This document shows positions 14,106 through 22,219 of a DNA stretch of 22,813 nucleotides, piece by piece (position 1 is the stretch's first letter; each line of letters opens with the position of its first letter). Below the pieces are notes generated by a model. That model made no database searches, was not told where the DNA came from, and saw only the letters and a list, made by a program, of their open reading frames with translations. The DNA comes from an uncultured Bacilli bacterium (GTDB taxonomy: Bacteria; Bacillota_I; Bacilli_A; RF39; UBA660). A program made the position numbers and the translations under genes. The stretch spans positions 1 to 22,813 of the forward strand of contig CANQXB010000006.1 in NCBI GenBank assembly GCA_947627805.1, in the 5' to 3' direction.

Positions 14106-15449
14106 TTACTTTCCAACACAAAAATTACTAAACAAAGTATCAAGTAATTCATCTTCGTATACTTCCCCAATAATTTCTCCTAGATTATTCCAAGCTTTTC
14201 TTACATCAATTTCAATCATATCAATAGGAATATTTTGAGAAATATTTTTAATGGCCTCTTCTAAAGAATTTTGGGCCTTTTTTAATAAATTAATTTGTCT
14301 AACATTAGAAGCATAAGTTAAATCACCACTATCAATACTATTTAAATTTAGTAAAGTAATAATCTTTTCTTTTAAAGTATCTAAACCATTAATTTCTTTT
14401 GTATTTCCCATAATATAATCTAAATCTAAATTAATTTTTTTATCTAAATCCGATTTATTAACAAAGATAATTCTTTTATTTTCGGGAATAATCTTAATTA
14501 AATCTTGTTCATAGGAACTAACTTTAGCATTATTACTTAAAACCATGATAACTAAATCAGCATCCGCAATAACTTGTTTACTTTTAATTACTCCCATTTT
14601 TTCGACAACATCTTTAGTTTCTCTAATTCCAGCAGTATCAATAAAATTAATTAAAAATCCATTCAATGTTATTGAACCTTCCACAATGTCTCTTGTAGTT
14701 CCGGCAATATCAGTTACAATAGCTTTATCTTCATTAAGTAATCTATTTAAAATACTACTTTTACCAACATTTGGCATTCCTACTATTGCTACATCTATGC
14801 CATCTTTAATTAATTTACTATTTTTAGAATTATTTAATAAATGACTTACTTCTTCTTTAACTTCTCTTAATTTTGGTAATAAAGTTTCATTAGTTACTAC
14901 TTCAATATCATTATACTCTGGGTAGTCAATATTAACTTCAATATTAGCCATTATATCAGTAATTTTTTGACGAACTTTTTTTATTTCTTTAGAAAAGTTA
15001 CCCGACAAATTACTTAAAGCCAGTTTCCGAGCCATATCGGTTTTAGCATTAATTAAATCATTAACAGACTCAGCTTCGGCTAAATCTAAACGGCCATTTA
15101 AAAAAGCTCTTTTAGTAAATTCTCCAGCTTCCGCTAAACGACAGCCTTTATCTAAAAGAATTTCTAATATCTTATTGGTAGTATTAATTCCTCCATGACT
15201 ATTTATTTCAATGACATCTTCCTTAGTATAAGTATGAGGAGCTAACATTACACTTACTAATACTTCATCAACTATTTCATCATTAACTTTAATATGGCCA
15301 TAATGAATTGTATGGGATTTTACTTTTTTTAAATCATGACCTTGAAATATTTTAGATACAATACTAATGGCTTTTGGTCCACTAACTCGAATAATAGAGA
15401 TAGCTCCAACCATTCTAGAAGTTGCAATAGCACAAATAGTATCTTCCAT
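14106..15449 (-). CDS. mnmE: tRNA modification GTPase MnmE
   Basis: 447 residues from ATG 15449, which follows AAAGGAAG; a reading from 15473 adds eight residues and is less likely. The N-terminal tetrahydrofolate-binding domain is followed by a helical domain with an inserted G domain: G1 GMPNVGKS (224-231), G2 TTRD (251-254), G3 DTAG (271-274), G4 NKSD. The chain ends FCVGK, the conserved C(x)GK tail with the catalytic Cys. GTP hydrolysis drives the U34 modification made with MnmG, encoded next. All motifs are intact. Confidence 0.97.
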   Translation of the reverse strand: MEDTICAIATSRMVGAISIIRVSGPKAISIVSKIFQGHDLKKVKSHTIHYGHIKVNDEIVDEVLVSVMLAPHTYTKEDVIEINSHGGINTTNKILEILLDKGCRLAEAGEFTKRAFLNGRLDLAEAESVNDLINAKTDMARKLALSNLSGNFSKEIKKVRQKITDIMANIEVNIDYPEYNDIEVVTNETLLPKLREVKEEVSHLLNNSKNSKLIKDGIDVAIVGMPNVGKSSILNRLLNEDKAIVTDIAGTTRDIVEGSITLNGFLINFIDTAGIRETKDVVEKMGVIKSKQVIADADLVIMVLSNNAKVSSYEQDLIKIIPENKRIIFVNKSDLDKKINLDLDYIMGNTKEINGLDTLKEKIITLLNLNSIDSGDLTYASNVRQINLLKKAQNSLEEAIKNISQNIPIDMIEIDVRKAWNNLGEIIGEVYEDELLDTLFSNFCVGK

Positions 15450-15479
15450 ATAATTACTTCCTTTCGCACCCATATATTA

Positions 15480-15515
15480 GCACAAAAATAAGGATTTTTC
15501 ACTATTATTTTGTGC
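15480..15515. repeat. Intergenic hairpin before mnmE
   Basis: GCACAAAAATAA (15480-15491) and TTATTTTGTGC (15505-15515) pair with one bulged base around a 13-nt loop. It overlaps the stop codon of the metallopeptidase-like gene and ends about 30 bases before the mnmE start. Neither strand has a T tract after it, so it is not a standard terminator; mRNA processing or tuning of mnmE is possible. Confidence 0.5.
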
Positions 15516-16968
15516 GCTGACTTACAAAGGTATATAATTCTTCTACTTTATTTGTTGAATCAAGATACATTTCTTGAATAATTTCATTTGTTTCGGGAAT
15601 TTTTAAAGTTATTAAAAATTGATAATCTTGAGGTAAATTTTGATTAAAATAATACTTATTATGAACAATCCTAAATTCAATAGTATAATCTTGATTATGC
15701 GAAGCTAATTCATCTATTAATTTATTACTATCTAATAAATATAACATATAAATATCATCAAAAGTTGGCTTTTGATATTTAGCTTCATAATATTGAGCAA
15801 TTATTTCTTTTAAATTATTTTTTAAACTATCTCTTTCTTCGTTAGTATAGACATGACTAGTTATTAAATTATAATAATCATTAAAAGTATTAAATAAACT
15901 AATAGCTAAATTTTTATCAGGAATAATCATTTCTAATTCATTAAATAAAATATCACCTTTAAAATTAGCATGAAAATTTCTTAACGTTTCCGGATTAAAT
16001 AACTCCATAATAGCAAAACCTTCATTATTTAAAAAACTATAACCTTTATCATAATTAAAAGAAATATTTTCTTCATTACTGGCATATTCATTATTTAATA
16101 CCATATTTAAAAATTCATAAAAAGGATTTAAATAACTAGGTTCATGTTTATAATTAACAGTAAAAGCATGGAGCACTTCATGACTAAAAATATTATAATT
16201 TTGAGGATTTAAGGCTAAATTTTCACCACAATAATAAATATCAATATTATATTTATTTTTTCCAGAATAACTCCAAGTTCCCAAATTTTGACCTAATTCA
16301 TTATGATAAAAAGTCCGCATATTTAATAAATTATCTTTTAAATCTTGATAATTAGTATATGGTAATTCAGAAACAATAAAATCTTCATACCTATGAATAT
16401 ATTCTTTTTCTTCTTGACTTAAATAAGGATTTTTATCTAAATAATCATAAACTTCCTCTAAAGTCATTTTTCTTTTATCAATTTCTCTTATAGCTAAAGA
16501 AACAGGATTATTAATATATTTTCCAATATCTGGTTTAATTAAAGGAATAATTGTTAAAAATGCCAATATTGAAATATTAATAGTAATTAAGGTTTTATTT
16601 ATTTTAACTAATCTTTTATAACGCATTTCTCTAATTTTTTCTTTATCTAAATGCTTATCTAATACATATTCTTCTTCATTATTATATAAATAACATAAAT
16701 TAATTAAATCATTTATATTTTGACCATAAAAATAGTGAATATTATTATTTAAATCTAGATAATGTTGATAATAATTATGATTATAAATAGTCTTTTTTAA
16801 AGATATAATAGCTCCAGAAGGAAGAATTTGTTTTAAAACATCTTGCATTAATCGATTTTCTTCATTAGTTAAAGGACCCTTTTCTTTTTTGGCACCAAAA
16901 AAATGTTTATTGTTTAAATAAATTATATAATCAATATTATTATAAGAAAATTCACCAAATTTTTGCAT
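15505..16968 (-). CDS. Membrane-anchored putative zinc metallopeptidase (HExxH), family unknown
   Basis: 487 residues in three parts. Residues 1-122 are soluble and end in a basic stretch (KIREMRYKRLVKINK); 127-145 form one membrane segment; 150-487 form a large domain with HEVLH at 263-267 (YNIFSHEVLHAF), the zinc-binding signature of metallopeptidases. By the positive-inside rule the large domain lies outside the cell. A glutamate third ligand could be Glu294 or Glu299/300. Nothing else looks like a named peptidase family, and loss of activity cannot be excluded. ATG 16968 has AGGGA upstream. It is the first gene before mnmE, after the jag terminator, an unusual member of this otherwise housekeeping block; a role in processing envelope proteins is a guess. 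Confidence 0.75.
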   Translation of the reverse strand: MQKFGEFSYNNIDYIIYLNNKHFFGAKKEKGPLTNEENRLMQDVLKQILPSGAIISLKKTIYNHNYYQHYLDLNNNIHYFYGQNINDLINLCYLYNNEEEYVLDKHLDKEKIREMRYKRLVKINKTLITINISILAFLTIIPLIKPDIGKYINNPVSLAIREIDKRKMTLEEVYDYLDKNPYLSQEEKEYIHRYEDFIVSELPYTNYQDLKDNLLNMRTFYHNELGQNLGTWSYSGKNKYNIDIYYCGENLALNPQNYNIFSHEVLHAFTVNYKHEPSYLNPFYEFLNMVLNNEYASNEENISFNYDKGYSFLNNEGFAIMELFNPETLRNFHANFKGDILFNELEMIIPDKNLAISLFNTFNDYYNLITSHVYTNEERDSLKNNLKEIIAQYYEAKYQKPTFDDIYMLYLLDSNKLIDELASHNQDYTIEFRIVHNKYYFNQNLPQDYQFLITLKIPETNEIIQEMYLDSTNKVEELYTFVSQRTK

Positions 16969-17020
16969 TCTTATGCATCCCTAATTTATCATATCATATA
17001 TTAAAGAAAAATAGTTTAAA

Positions 17021-17046
17021 AAAACTTGATATTGTCATCAAGTTTT
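17021..17046 (-). terminator. Terminator of the rpmH-rnpA-yidC-jag operon
   Basis: Perfect 10-bp stem AAAACTTGAT/ATCAAGTTTT, 6-nt loop, followed on the minus strand by further Ts (TTTAAAC). It overlaps the jag stop codon. The metallopeptidase-like gene after it must have its own, weakly visible, promoter (TATGAT near 17000). Confidence 0.85.
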
Positions 17047-17653
17047 ACTCTGGTTTGATAATTACATGTCTATTTGGTTCTTCCCCAGTACTTTCAGTTT
17101 TAACCCCTTTAAAATTAGTTAATATATTATGAACAATTCTTCTTTCATAAGCATTCATATTATCTAAATGAACTTCCATATTAGTTTTAACTACTTCTTT
17201 AGCAATATTTTTAGCAAGTCTTTCAATTCTTCTTTGTTGTTTTTCTTTATAATTTTCGACATCTAAAGAGATATAAGGTCTTAAATTAAATTCGGTATTT
17301 ATCTTTTGTCTAACAATATTTTCTAAAGCTTTTAAAGTATTACCACTTTTCCCTATTAAGACAGGATTATTATCGGAATATATTTTAACATACATTGTAT
17401 CTTCTCGAAGTTTGCTTTCAAAATTAACATTAAGACCCATATTAGTTAATAATTCTTGTAAATATTCTTTAATATAATTAAGTAATTCACTTTTTAAAAT
17501 AGCTTCCACATTGATTATACTATTTTTACCAAATAAACCCGTTTTACTTTCAGTATAATGATAGTAAAAATCATCCTTTGTTACGTTGTATTCTTCACAA
17601 ATACTTTCTAAAATACTTTCTAATTCTTTTCCTTCTTTTTTAATTATTTCCAT
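17045..17653 (-). CDS. jag: RNA-binding protein Jag/KhpB
   Basis: 202 residues with the full domain set: Jag_N (1-50, with ESKTGLFG at 35-42), a type II KH domain with the GxxG loop GKSG (101-104, LIGKSGNTLKAL), and an R3H domain (about 140-202, NAYERRIVH and EEPNRHVIIKP). In streptococci and lactobacilli KhpB binds RNA with KhpA and influences cell elongation and division. The gene overlaps yidC by 14 bp, with GAGGT before ATG 17653. This yidC-jag pairing is the conserved arrangement. Confidence 0.95.
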   Translation of the reverse strand: MEIIKKEGKELESILESICEEYNVTKDDFYYHYTESKTGLFGKNSIINVEAILKSELLNYIKEYLQELLTNMGLNVNFESKLREDTMYVKIYSDNNPVLIGKSGNTLKALENIVRQKINTEFNLRPYISLDVENYKEKQQRRIERLAKNIAKEVVKTNMEVHLDNMNAYERRIVHNILTNFKGVKTESTGEEPNRHVIIKPE

Positions 17654-18689
17654 ACTTAAGACCTCTTTTAACTTCTAATTTATCTTTAATTTTTTTGCCC
17701 TTTTTATCTTCTTTATCATTCTTTTTTGATTTATCTTTTTTTAAATCTCCTAATAACCATTTAAAGATGAACGTTTGAATAGCAATAAATGCATAAGTGA
17801 CAATCCAATATAATGATAAGGCAGTTGTTAAAGAAAAGGATGTAATAACGATTATAACCACCATTATATTTGTCATCATATTCATTTGACTTTTGGCTTC
17901 AGGAGTTTGGTTCATAGCTCCTGCTGAACTCATCGAATACTTAAATGAAAAATAAGTTGAAGCCGCGATTAAAATAATTAATAAAATATATAAGTAGTTA
18001 CCATTTGATAGTCCAACATATGGAGTCATTCCTAAATTAAATCCTAATAATTTATCTTCAAAGATGGCTGGAACACGGTTAATGGCTTGTAAGAAAGCAA
18101 AGAAGATAGGAAGTTGTAAGAATGCTACTAAACAACCAGACATTGGTTTAACATTATACTTTTTATAAATATTCATCATTTCTTGACTCTTTAACATCAT
18201 TGAGTCTCTATCTTCTCTTCCCCGATATTTATATTCTAACTTCTGCATTTCACGATTAACTTTTTGTAAATTTTTACTTTGTTTTTGAGTTTTATAAGAA
18301 AATGGTAATAAAACTATTCGAATTAATAATCCTACTAAAATTAAGGAAATACCCATATTCTTAACTAATCCACCTAATTTTAAAATTAAATAAGCTAAGG
18401 GTTTAACAAATAATAATTCCCAAATACTTGTAGTTTTATTAGAATTAATTTTAAAATTGCTACAAGTTGGTAGCTCTTTTAAAGATATTTTTAATTCATC
18501 ATCATATTTTAAATAAACATTATATAAATCGGTTCCTTCTTCTGGTTTACATAAGATATTATTAGGTAAATTTTGTCCTGTTTCTTCATATTGAACAATA
18601 TGTTTATCTTTATCTTTAATGTAATCGTTTGCCCCACATCCACCGGCTAGTAAGACAATCATTATTAAAACTAACATTTTATTTTTCAT
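17640..18689 (-). CDS. yidC: Membrane protein insertase YidC/SpoIIIJ (lipoprotein form)
   Basis: 349 residues. A signal peptide with lipobox ends at Cys18 (LLAGGC), the Gram-positive type of YidC, so the mature N terminus is lipid-anchored. A short extracellular part without the large Gram-negative periplasmic domain is followed by about five membrane segments and a basic Lys-rich C-terminal tail (KKDKSKKNDKEDKKGKK) suited to ribosome contact. The cytoplasmic loop with LQKVNREMQKLEYKYRGREDR is typical. YidC inserts and folds membrane proteins alone or with SecYEG. ATG 18689 follows AAGGAG and overlaps rnpA by 11 bp. Confidence 0.95.
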   Translation of the reverse strand: MKNKMLVLIMIVLLAGGCGANDYIKDKDKHIVQYEETGQNLPNNILCKPEEGTDLYNVYLKYDDELKISLKELPTCSNFKINSNKTTSIWELLFVKPLAYLILKLGGLVKNMGISLILVGLLIRIVLLPFSYKTQKQSKNLQKVNREMQKLEYKYRGREDRDSMMLKSQEMMNIYKKYNVKPMSGCLVAFLQLPIFFAFLQAINRVPAIFEDKLLGFNLGMTPYVGLSNGNYLYILLIILIAASTYFSFKYSMSSAGAMNQTPEAKSQMNMMTNIMVVIIVITSFSLTTALSLYWIVTYAFIAIQTFIFKWLLGDLKKDKSKKNDKEDKKGKKIKDKLEVKRGLKYGNN

Positions 18690-19017
18690 TATTGTTCTCC
18701 TTTTTTATTAAATTTAAAAGCTTATTCTCTATCTCTTGATAAGGAATATTTAATGCTTCTTTCTTGATTATTATAATATAATTATGAAATTTTGGAAATA
18801 CCTCCATATTATTAGTAATAATATTTCTAATTTGTCTTTTTAAATGATTTCTAGTTACCGCATTGCCAACTTTTTTTCCCACAGCAATACCATAATTGTT
18901 TTTCGAAATATCTTTTTCTTTATAATAGATAATAAAATATTTATTACTAAGTTTATGGCCCTTATTAATTATATCATTAAATAAAAGATTAGATTTAACA
19001 ACATCTCTTTTTTTCAT
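18679..19017 (-). CDS. rnpA: Ribonuclease P protein component
   Basis: 112 residues, the normal size. RnpA assists the catalytic RNA (rnpB, not in this window) in removing 5' leaders from pre-tRNAs. The RNR motif is clear (GNAVTRNHLKRQIR, 51-64), preceded by the central strand YGIAVGKKV. It lies 22 bp after rpmH and overlaps yidC, so it is part of the rpmH operon. Confidence 0.96.
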   Translation of the reverse strand: MKKRDVVKSNLLFNDIINKGHKLSNKYFIIYYKEKDISKNNYGIAVGKKVGNAVTRNHLKRQIRNIITNNMEVFPKFHNYIIIIKKEALNIPYQEIENKLLNLIKKENNNEK

Positions 19018-19039
19018 AATTAAAAAAACCCGTAAGAAA

Positions 19040-19162
19040 CTATTTTGTTAATTCCTTACGACCTTTCTTACGACGATTATTAATAATCTTTGTACCTTTA
19101 CGAGCAAAGAATCCATGTTTTTTAGCTTTTTTACGATTATTTGGTTGATATGTTCTTTTCAT
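19040..19162 (-). CDS. rpmH: 50S ribosomal protein L34
   Basis: A 40-residue, very basic protein: starts MKRTYQPNNRKKAKKHGFFA and ends NNRRKKGRKELTK, the standard L34 pattern (KRTYQPN, HGF, Arg/Lys-rich centre). ATG 19162 follows AAGAGGTGG. First gene of rpmH-rnpA-yidC-jag, reading away from the origin, as in most bacteria. L34 lines the large subunit near the exit-tunnel region of 23S rRNA. Confidence 0.97.
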   Translation of the reverse strand: MKRTYQPNNRKKAKKHGFFARKGTKIINNRRKKGRKELTK

Positions 19163-19196
19163 GCATTTCCACCTCTTTCTTTCAGTAAACGTCATT

Positions 19197-19226
19197 ATTA
19201 TAATATTAATAAGACTCTAATGTCAA
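19197..19226 (-). promoter_or_regulatory. Promoter of rpmH operon
   Basis: Minus strand TTGACA (19226-19221), 18-base spacer, TATAAT (19202-19197): both hexamers are consensus. Start near 19190, leader of about 28 nt. Just upstream of the -35 is the perfect palindrome AACCGGTT (19232-19239), conspicuous in such AT-rich DNA. Confidence 0.85.
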
Positions 19227-19263
19227 GAAATAACCGGTTTTTAACACTGATTTTTTATTTTTG

Positions 19264-19303
19264 AATTAATAACATTATATTTGTTAATAAAATGTTATTA
19301 ATT
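19264..19303. repeat. 13-bp perfect inverted repeat in the origin, DnaA-like box in loop
   Basis: AATTAATAACATT (19264-19276) and AATGTTATTAATT (19291-19303) pair perfectly around a 14-nt loop that contains TGTTAATAA (19282-19290), the reverse form of the TTATTAACA box used elsewhere in this origin. T6 follows on the plus strand, so it could also act as a terminator. Confidence 0.7.
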
Positions 19304-19342
19304 TTTTAGGTTTTAACTTTAATAAAATAAGGTATATATTAA

Positions 19343-19483
19343 TTTTCCACATTGTTAACATTTATTTCAAAATTATTAACATGTTGAGAAGTTAAAAAGT
19401 TAATAAAAAATTGTTGAAAATGTTAATAACTTTGTGTATGATAGGTTTTATTGAGAAAATAATAGTGGAAAAATTGTTGATAA
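19343..19483. other. oriC: oriC, upstream DnaA-box cluster (rpmH-dnaA intergenic)
   Basis: Nine-base DnaA-box-like sites: TTTTCCACA 19343-19351, TTGTTAACA 19352-19360 and TTATTAACA 19373-19381 on the plus strand; the reverse forms TGTTGAAAA 19412-19420, TGTTAATAA 19421-19429, AGTGGAAAA 19464-19472 and TGTTGATAA 19475-19483. They differ from TTATCCACA by one to three bases. The surroundings are almost pure A/T. Genes diverge on the two sides (rpmH left, dnaA right), the standard place for a bacterial origin. The rest of the 19163-19569 gap holds the rpmH and dnaA promoters and the hairpin. Confidence 0.8.
19414..19442 (+). promoter_or_regulatory. Promoter of dnaA, overlapping DnaA boxes
   Basis: TTGAAA (19414-19419), 17-base spacer, TATGAT (19437-19442); start near 19449, leader about 120 nt. 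DnaA-box-like sites at 19412-19429 cover the -35 and spacer, so DnaA would repress its own gene. Confidence 0.65.
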
Positions 19484-19569
19484 CTATAAACAGGACAATT
19501 TATTCTTTAATAAAAATTATTTTAATGTTACAATTATTTTGGGATAGGTATGATTCGGGGTGAGGTAAT

Positions 19570-20925
19570 TTGAAAACGCAAGACATATTTAATAATTTTC
19601 TAAAAGAAATTGAACAAGATGTAAGTCCAACTTCTTTTGCTACTTGGTTTAAAGGCTTAGAACTTATTAATATGGATGATAAAGATATCGTTATCAAAGT
19701 ACCTTTACCAATTCATAAACAAGTCCTAAAATTACAATATAAAGAATTAATGGATGATACCTTATATTCTCTAACCGGAGTTAATTATAATTTTAAATTT
19801 TTAATAGAAGAAGAAATTGAACAAGAAAATAATAAAACTTTAGAAGAAGCCATTAAAGAAGAATATCAAACTATTGAGTGGAATACTAATTTAAATCCTA
19901 ATCTTAATTTTGATAATTTTGTGGTAGGAGAATCAAATAGATTAGCTTTTATTTCAGCTATGAATGTAGCGCAAGCTCCAGGAACTACGCGCAATCCGTT
20001 ATTTATATATGGACGAAGTGGACTTGGAAAAACTCATTTAATGCATGCTATTGGTAATTATATTACGGAACATTCTAATAAAAAAGTGTTATATACTACC
20101 AGTAATGATTTTCGTGATGAATACGTGGGAATTTCCAAAATGGAAAGTGGTAAAGAAAGTATTCAATATGCTAATAATTTTAAAAATAAATATCGAAATG
20201 TTGATGTTTTAATCATAGATGATATTCAATTTTTAGTCGGAGCGGAACTGACCCAACAAGAATTCTTTCATACTTTTGAAGCTTTGAATCAAGCAAATAA
20301 ACAGATTATTATCTCTAGTGACCGAAGTCCTGATGATTTAAAAAAAATAGAAGAAAGACTTCGAAGTCGATTTGCTTGGGGACTTCCCGTTGATATTTAT
20401 CCTCCAGAATTTGAACTCCGATGTGAAATAATTAATCAAAAATTAAAAAATACATCCATTAAAGATAAAATAAATAAAGACGTCGTAGAATATATTGCTA
20501 ATTCTTGTCCAAACGATGTAAGACATATTGAAGGCACTATTAATAGATTACTAGCTTATACAGCAATGATGGCTCCAGAAGTAATTAATTTAGATTTTGC
20601 TGTCGAAGCTTTAAAAGATTATGTAAGTACCAATATATATCAGGAAAATACTATTTCTCATATTCAAAAAGTAGTTGCGGATTACTTTAAGATAACTGTT
20701 GAAGATTTAAAAAGTAAAAGAAGAAGTAACAATATTGCTCGACCAAGACATATAGCAATGTACTTATGTCGAATAGAAACAGAAGAGAATTTAGCCAAAA
20801 TTGGTTTAGAATTTGGGGGAAGAGACCATTCAACAGTGGTAGCTAGTTGTGAGAAAATCAAAAATGATTTAAAAAATAATAATGCTTTGGAAAATATGTT
20901 AAAAGATATAAAATCAAAGTTATGA
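19570..20925 (+). CDS. dnaA: Chromosomal replication initiator protein DnaA
   Basis: 451 residues. Domain I (1-85) starts FNNFLKEIEQDVSPTSFATW; a short acidic domain II follows; the AAA+ domain III has Walker A GRSGLGKTH (148-156) and Walker B VLIIDD (213-218); domain IV carries the box-binding helix-turn-helix with ARPRHIAMYL and GGRDHSTV (416-423). Walker A has Arg149-Ser150 where many DnaAs have Gly-Val or similar; the core GLGKT is intact. The start is TTG 19570 after GTGAGGTAAT; a rare start with a strong ribosome site is common for low-level DnaA. DnaA binds boxes on both sides of its gene and melts the origin. Confidence 0.98.
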   Translation: MKTQDIFNNFLKEIEQDVSPTSFATWFKGLELINMDDKDIVIKVPLPIHKQVLKLQYKELMDDTLYSLTGVNYNFKFLIEEEIEQENNKTLEEAIKEEYQTIEWNTNLNPNLNFDNFVVGESNRLAFISAMNVAQAPGTTRNPLFIYGRSGLGKTHLMHAIGNYITEHSNKKVLYTTSNDFRDEYVGISKMESGKESIQYANNFKNKYRNVDVLIIDDIQFLVGAELTQQEFFHTFEALNQANKQIIISSDRSPDDLKKIEERLRSRFAWGLPVDIYPPEFELRCEIINQKLKNTSIKDKINKDVVEYIANSCPNDVRHIEGTINRLLAYTAMMAPEVINLDFAVEALKDYVSTNIYQENTISHIQKVVADYFKITVEDLKSKRRSNNIARPRHIAMYLCRIETEENLAKIGLEFGGRDHSTVVASCEKIKNDLKNNNALENMLKDIKSKL

Positions 20926-20969
20926 CAATGTTTATAAAAAAAGGTAATTATTATTAAGAAAAATAAGAC

Positions 20970-21036
20970 TTATTAACAGTTTTCCACATTATTAACACTA
21001 TAATAAAAAAAATAATATTAATAATAAAAAGAAAGA
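20970..21036. other. oriC: oriC, downstream DnaA-box triplet and unwinding element (dnaA-dnaN intergenic)
   Basis: Three boxes abut in the same orientation: TTATTAACA 20970-20978, TTTTCCACA 20980-20988, TTATTAACA 20989-20997. Right after them come nearly 40 bases of almost pure A/T with repeated TAA triplets (about 20998-21036), fitting an unwinding element with DnaA-trio-like spacing. In Bacillus the melting site is also in the dnaA-dnaN gap. The last two boxes repeat an 18-bp block of the upstream cluster with one change. Confidence 0.8.
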
Positions 21037-21047
21037 AGGAAGGATTT

Positions 21048-22166
21048 ATGAAATTTGTTATTGATAAAGATATTTTATTAGAAGCTTTAAGTAATGTAAC
21101 TAAAGCAATAGGAACTAGAACAACTATACCAATTCTTAATGGAATAAAATTTGAATTAACTAAAGATGGCTTAAGTTTAATGGCTAGTGACTCAGAATTA
21201 ACAATTAGAGAAGTTATTTCTGAAAAAGATATTAAAAAGATTGAAACAGAAGGAAGAATAATTATTCAAAGTAAATTTATCTTAGACATTATAAGAAAAA
21301 TGCCATCTGATATTATTTATTTTGAAACAGAAGATGAAAATAAAATTAAAATTTATACCGATAATAATGAATATAGTTTAAATTGTTATGATATTAACGA
21401 TTATCCGCATATAACTCTTGAAGAAAGTAAAGAACCAATTGTCATTAAAAGTGAGGACTTAAAAAGTATTATTAACGAAACTGTTTATGCTGTATCTACG
21501 CAAGAAGTAAGACCTTTATTAACAGGGATTAACTTAAAAATAATTGGAGACACTCTAGAATGTATTGCCACTGATTCTTATCGTTTAGCAAAGAAAAATG
21601 TTAAGTTAGATAAAATTGTTAATAACACTGTTAATATTGTTATTCCCGGAAGAAATATTAGTGAACTTGAAAAAATGTTAAGTGACGATGAAGAAGTAGT
21701 AATGCATATCTTTAATAATAAGATATTATTTAAATATAAAACTATTGAATTTCAAACTAACTTATTAAGTGGAACATATCCAGATACTAGTCATTTTATT
21801 CCTAATGATTTTGCTTATATGATTAATTTAGATTTAAAATCATTTAATGATGCGGTAGATAGAGCCAGTCTTCTTGCTCAAAGTAAAGACAAAAATATAG
21901 TGAGAGTATTAATTGATGGCAAAGTGATGACTATATCATCTAGTGCTTCTGAAATAGGTAAAACCGAAGAAAAATTAAATATCGAATGTAGTAATAAAGA
22001 AAAATTAGAAATTGCTTTTTCTTCAAGATATATGCTTGAGGCTTTAAAAGTAATTAAAGATGATAACATTTTATTACTTATTAATAGTGATGATAAACCT
22101 ATTTTAATTAAGTCTGTAGAAGATGAGTCTTTAATTGAACTTATTTTACCAGTTAAAACTTATTGA
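21048..22166 (+). CDS. dnaN: DNA polymerase III beta subunit (sliding clamp)
   Basis: 372 residues, the usual length for three head-to-tail clamp domains. N terminus MKFVIDKDILLEALSNVTKAIGTRTTIPIL, mid-protein RPLLTGINLKI with ATDSYRLA, and the C-terminal PVKTY that closes the client-binding pocket are all typical. The clamp tethers polymerase III and other DNA enzymes and, in Firmicutes, controls DnaA with YabA. ATG 21048 follows an AGGAAGG purine stretch. It lies 122 bp after dnaA, with the origin's second box cluster between. Confidence 0.98.
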   Translation: MKFVIDKDILLEALSNVTKAIGTRTTIPILNGIKFELTKDGLSLMASDSELTIREVISEKDIKKIETEGRIIIQSKFILDIIRKMPSDIIYFETEDENKIKIYTDNNEYSLNCYDINDYPHITLEESKEPIVIKSEDLKSIINETVYAVSTQEVRPLLTGINLKIIGDTLECIATDSYRLAKKNVKLDKIVNNTVNIVIPGRNISELEKMLSDDEEVVMHIFNNKILFKYKTIEFQTNLLSGTYPDTSHFIPNDFAYMINLDLKSFNDAVDRASLLAQSKDKNIVRVLIDGKVMTISSSASEIGKTEEKLNIECSNKEKLEIAFSSRYMLEALKVIKDDNILLLINSDDKPILIKSVEDESLIELILPVKTY

Positions 22167-22191
22167 TTAAAAAAAGATGATATGCTATACT
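22163..22191 (+). promoter_or_regulatory. Promoter after dnaN
   Basis: TTGATT (22163-22168), 17-base spacer, TATACT (22186-22191), with a TGC before the -10 (extended -10). The -35 overlaps the dnaN stop codon. It drives the frameshifted gene at 22220. Confidence 0.75.
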
Positions 22192-22219
22192 AAATTTTCA
22201 AAAGAAGGAGAAAGTATTA

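Noticed and set aside
10345..21048. parS or Noc-box site
   Set aside because: I searched by eye for CACGTG-centred and CCCGGG-centred palindromes and saw none; AACCGGTT at 19232 is not a match to either.
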